Source: Pseudomonadales bacterium (lineage in GTDB: Bacteria > Pseudomonadota > Gammaproteobacteria > Pseudomonadales > Azotimanducaceae). Taken from it: a stretch of DNA of 64,000 nt. Positions 62,546 to 64,000 of the stretch are shown here, in pieces. Both the position numbers and the translations under genes were made by a program. The notes beneath the pieces were generated by a model. That model had not been told where the DNA came from. It ran no database searches and saw nothing but the letters and a program-made list of their open reading frames with translations. Numbering within the stretch: position 1 is the stretch's first letter; the number at the start of each line of letters is the position of its first letter. The stretch covers positions 62,001-126,000 of the forward strand of contig JACKNX010000002.1 of the NCBI GenBank assembly GCA_024234635.1, written 5' to 3'.

Positions 62546-64000
62546 CATGCAGGCTCCTTTCCGTCTCTTGCGCACACTGATGGCGTTGTTCCTGATGGCC
62601 CAGCTGTCGGCCAACGCCGCCGATGCCGTGCAGACCACCTCCGGCACATTCCTTGGAGACACACTCCCTGGGCCGGAAGCTGGCGGCGTACTTGCCTTCA
62701 AAGGCATGCCGTACGCCGAACCGCCGGTGGGCGCCAAACGCTGGCAGGCGCCGAAGCCAGCCCGTGCCGCGCGCGCCACGATCGCCGCAGGCGGGTTCGG
62801 TCCCGCCTGCCTGCAGCCCCGAGCCCCTGGCAGCGACGCCATGGCCACCAGCGAAGACTGCCTGACCCTCAACGTCTGGACACCCGGTCTCGACCGTCGC
62901 CTGCGTCCGGTGCTCGTGTGGATTCACGGCGGCGGCTTCCGTACCGGCTCCGGCAATATCCCGGGCGAACTGCTGGCGAAGCAGGATGCAGTGGTTGTCT
63001 CCCTCAACTACCGGCTCGGTCCGCTCGGTTTCTTCGCGCATCCGGCACTGGGCAGCAAGGTGGCCAATTTTGGCCTCAAGGACATGGAACTGGCGCTGAC
63101 CTGGGTTCGGGACAACATCATCAACTTCGGAGGCAACCCGCATAACGTCACGATCTTCGGCGTCTCGGCGGGCGGCCAGGCGGTGAACATGCTGATGGTC
63201 AGCCCAAGCGCCAGGGGGCTGTTCGACAAGGCCATCGCCCAATCCGGCTACGCCACGTGGCCGTTGCCGCGCACCGCCAGGGCCCCGTCACCGGCACCAC
63301 GGGCCATGAACATGGCACCGGCCGACAGCGCCGAAGCCATCGCACTGGCCGTCGCCGCGAAGGTAAAAAGTGGCAAGCTCAGCGCCCGATCGCTGCGCAA
63401 GCTGGATGGCCAGACATTGGTGGATGCCCATGAGGGTTTCCAGATGCCCATCGTCGACGGCACCAGCCTGCCGGAGGAGCCGGCAATTCTGTTCGACCGT
63501 GGCGCGCAGGCGGCAGTCCCCTACCTCACCGGCGGCAACAGTTTCGAGGGTTCCGTGATGCCGGCATCGGGAATCACGCCGGAAAGTTTCAGCGCCGACC
63601 TGGGTGCGGACCTCGACCCCCTGCTCAGGGAATACCCGAACGACATGGCGGTCAGCCGTCAGCAGGCCCTCCAGCGGCTGTTCGGTGACAACCGCTACGT
63701 ACTCTCGGCACGCTATCTGGCCTCTCGCATGGGCAAGGTGGGCGCAGAGAGCTGGCTGTACTACATCGATCTCGGCCCGGCACAGAACCCCGACAGGTGG
63801 CCAGGCACACCGCATGGGTTCGACTACGTGCTCCTGTTCGGGACAGACAAGGAATCCAACGCAGCCCGGCGGGACCTTGGCGTAAGACTGCAGCAGTACT
63901 GGCTGGCCTTTGCCCGCAAGGCCAGACCAGAACCCAGCGGCCTGCCTTTCTGGCCCGCTTACCTGCCTGAAACCGACCGCTGGATGGTGTTTGGCGAGCG
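62546..64000 (+). CDS. Exported type-B carboxylesterase, C-terminus missing at window end
   Basis: At least 485 residues, frame open at the window end. A signal peptide (about 1-25, ending ANAADA) is followed by the carboxylesterase family: FKGMPYAEPPVGAKRW, the signature EDCLTLNVWTP (103-113), the oxyanion hole IHGGGFRTGSG, the nucleophile elbow FGVSAGGQAV with Ser207, and a catalytic-His-type PHGFDYVLLFG near 422. Family enzymes are about 500-550 residues, so only a short end is missing. It would act in the periplasm or outside on esters or lipids. Confidence 0.9.

Noticed and set aside
1..64000. tRNA, rRNA, insertion sequences, prophage or integron elements
   Set aside because: No tRNA-like T-loop, transposase, integrase or attC-type structure was found by eye in either strand.

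Overview
This is GC-rich, densely coding chromosomal DNA from a Gram-negative bacterium, most likely a free-living aerobic gammaproteobacterium. The main clues are a lipopolysaccharide-core kinase and glucosyltransferase pair (WaaP/WaaG type), an MSHA-type (mannose-sensitive haemagglutinin) type IV pilus locus, an RND efflux pair and many lipid or alicyclic catabolism enzymes. I cannot place it below class level. I see no rRNA, tRNA, CRISPR array, insertion sequence or prophage.

Layout. 1-9.8 kb holds oxidative and acyl-CoA metabolism: a partial MFS transporter, a thiolase-like protein with an SDR, an acyl-CoA-dehydrogenase-fold monooxygenase with an FMN 2-hydroxy-acid oxidase, a GMC oxidoreductase, a DsrE-like protein, a crotonase and a beta-CASP-type metallo-hydrolase. 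10.0-15.4 kb is a five-gene exopolysaccharide operon: export protein, outer-membrane barrel, chain-length regulator, BY-kinase and ExeA-like ATPase. This is the gene set normally found beside exosortase/PEP-CTERM systems, but no exosortase is present here. 15.4-26.5 kb is a surface-glycan neighbourhood: a frameshifted acyltransferase, glycosyltransferases, an epimerase, WaaP, WaaG and FkbM-type methyltransferases. A PPK2 polyphosphate kinase and an MFS transporter follow.

29.3-46.7 kb is the most interesting part. It is one long minus-strand gene series, mostly with 1-13 base overlaps, encoding an MSHA-like pilus machine: ATPase, platform protein, major pilin, minor pilins, PilM/N/O/P-like inner-membrane complex and secretin. 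A histidine kinase, a stand-alone receiver and a GGDEF-EAL protein head the series. The assembly ATPase carries an extra N-terminal STAS-like domain before its MshEN (c-di-GMP-binding) domain. One minor pilin contains a block of Asp-rich calcium-binding-type repeats. A 935-residue pilin-like protein is fused to DNRLRE-like and LamG-like adhesive modules, and the secretin has a 225-residue repeat-bearing tail. My reading is a pilus with a dedicated phosphorelay and c-di-GMP input, a possible second (STAS) input on the motor, and a calcium-dependent adhesive tip.

46.9-64 kb returns to metabolism and transport: an orphan 87-residue protein, NAD-malic enzyme, an MFS transporter, a TrkA-N membrane protein, an RND adaptor and permease, an amidohydrolase, an epoxide-hydrolase-like protein, a persulfide dioxygenase-rhodanese fusion, a Baeyer-Villiger-type monooxygenase, a thioesterase and a carboxylesterase cut by the window end.

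All calls come from reading motifs, frames and gene order by eye. No database or HMM search was run, so family names are recognition-based and starts are chosen from Shine-Dalgarno sequences and overlaps.
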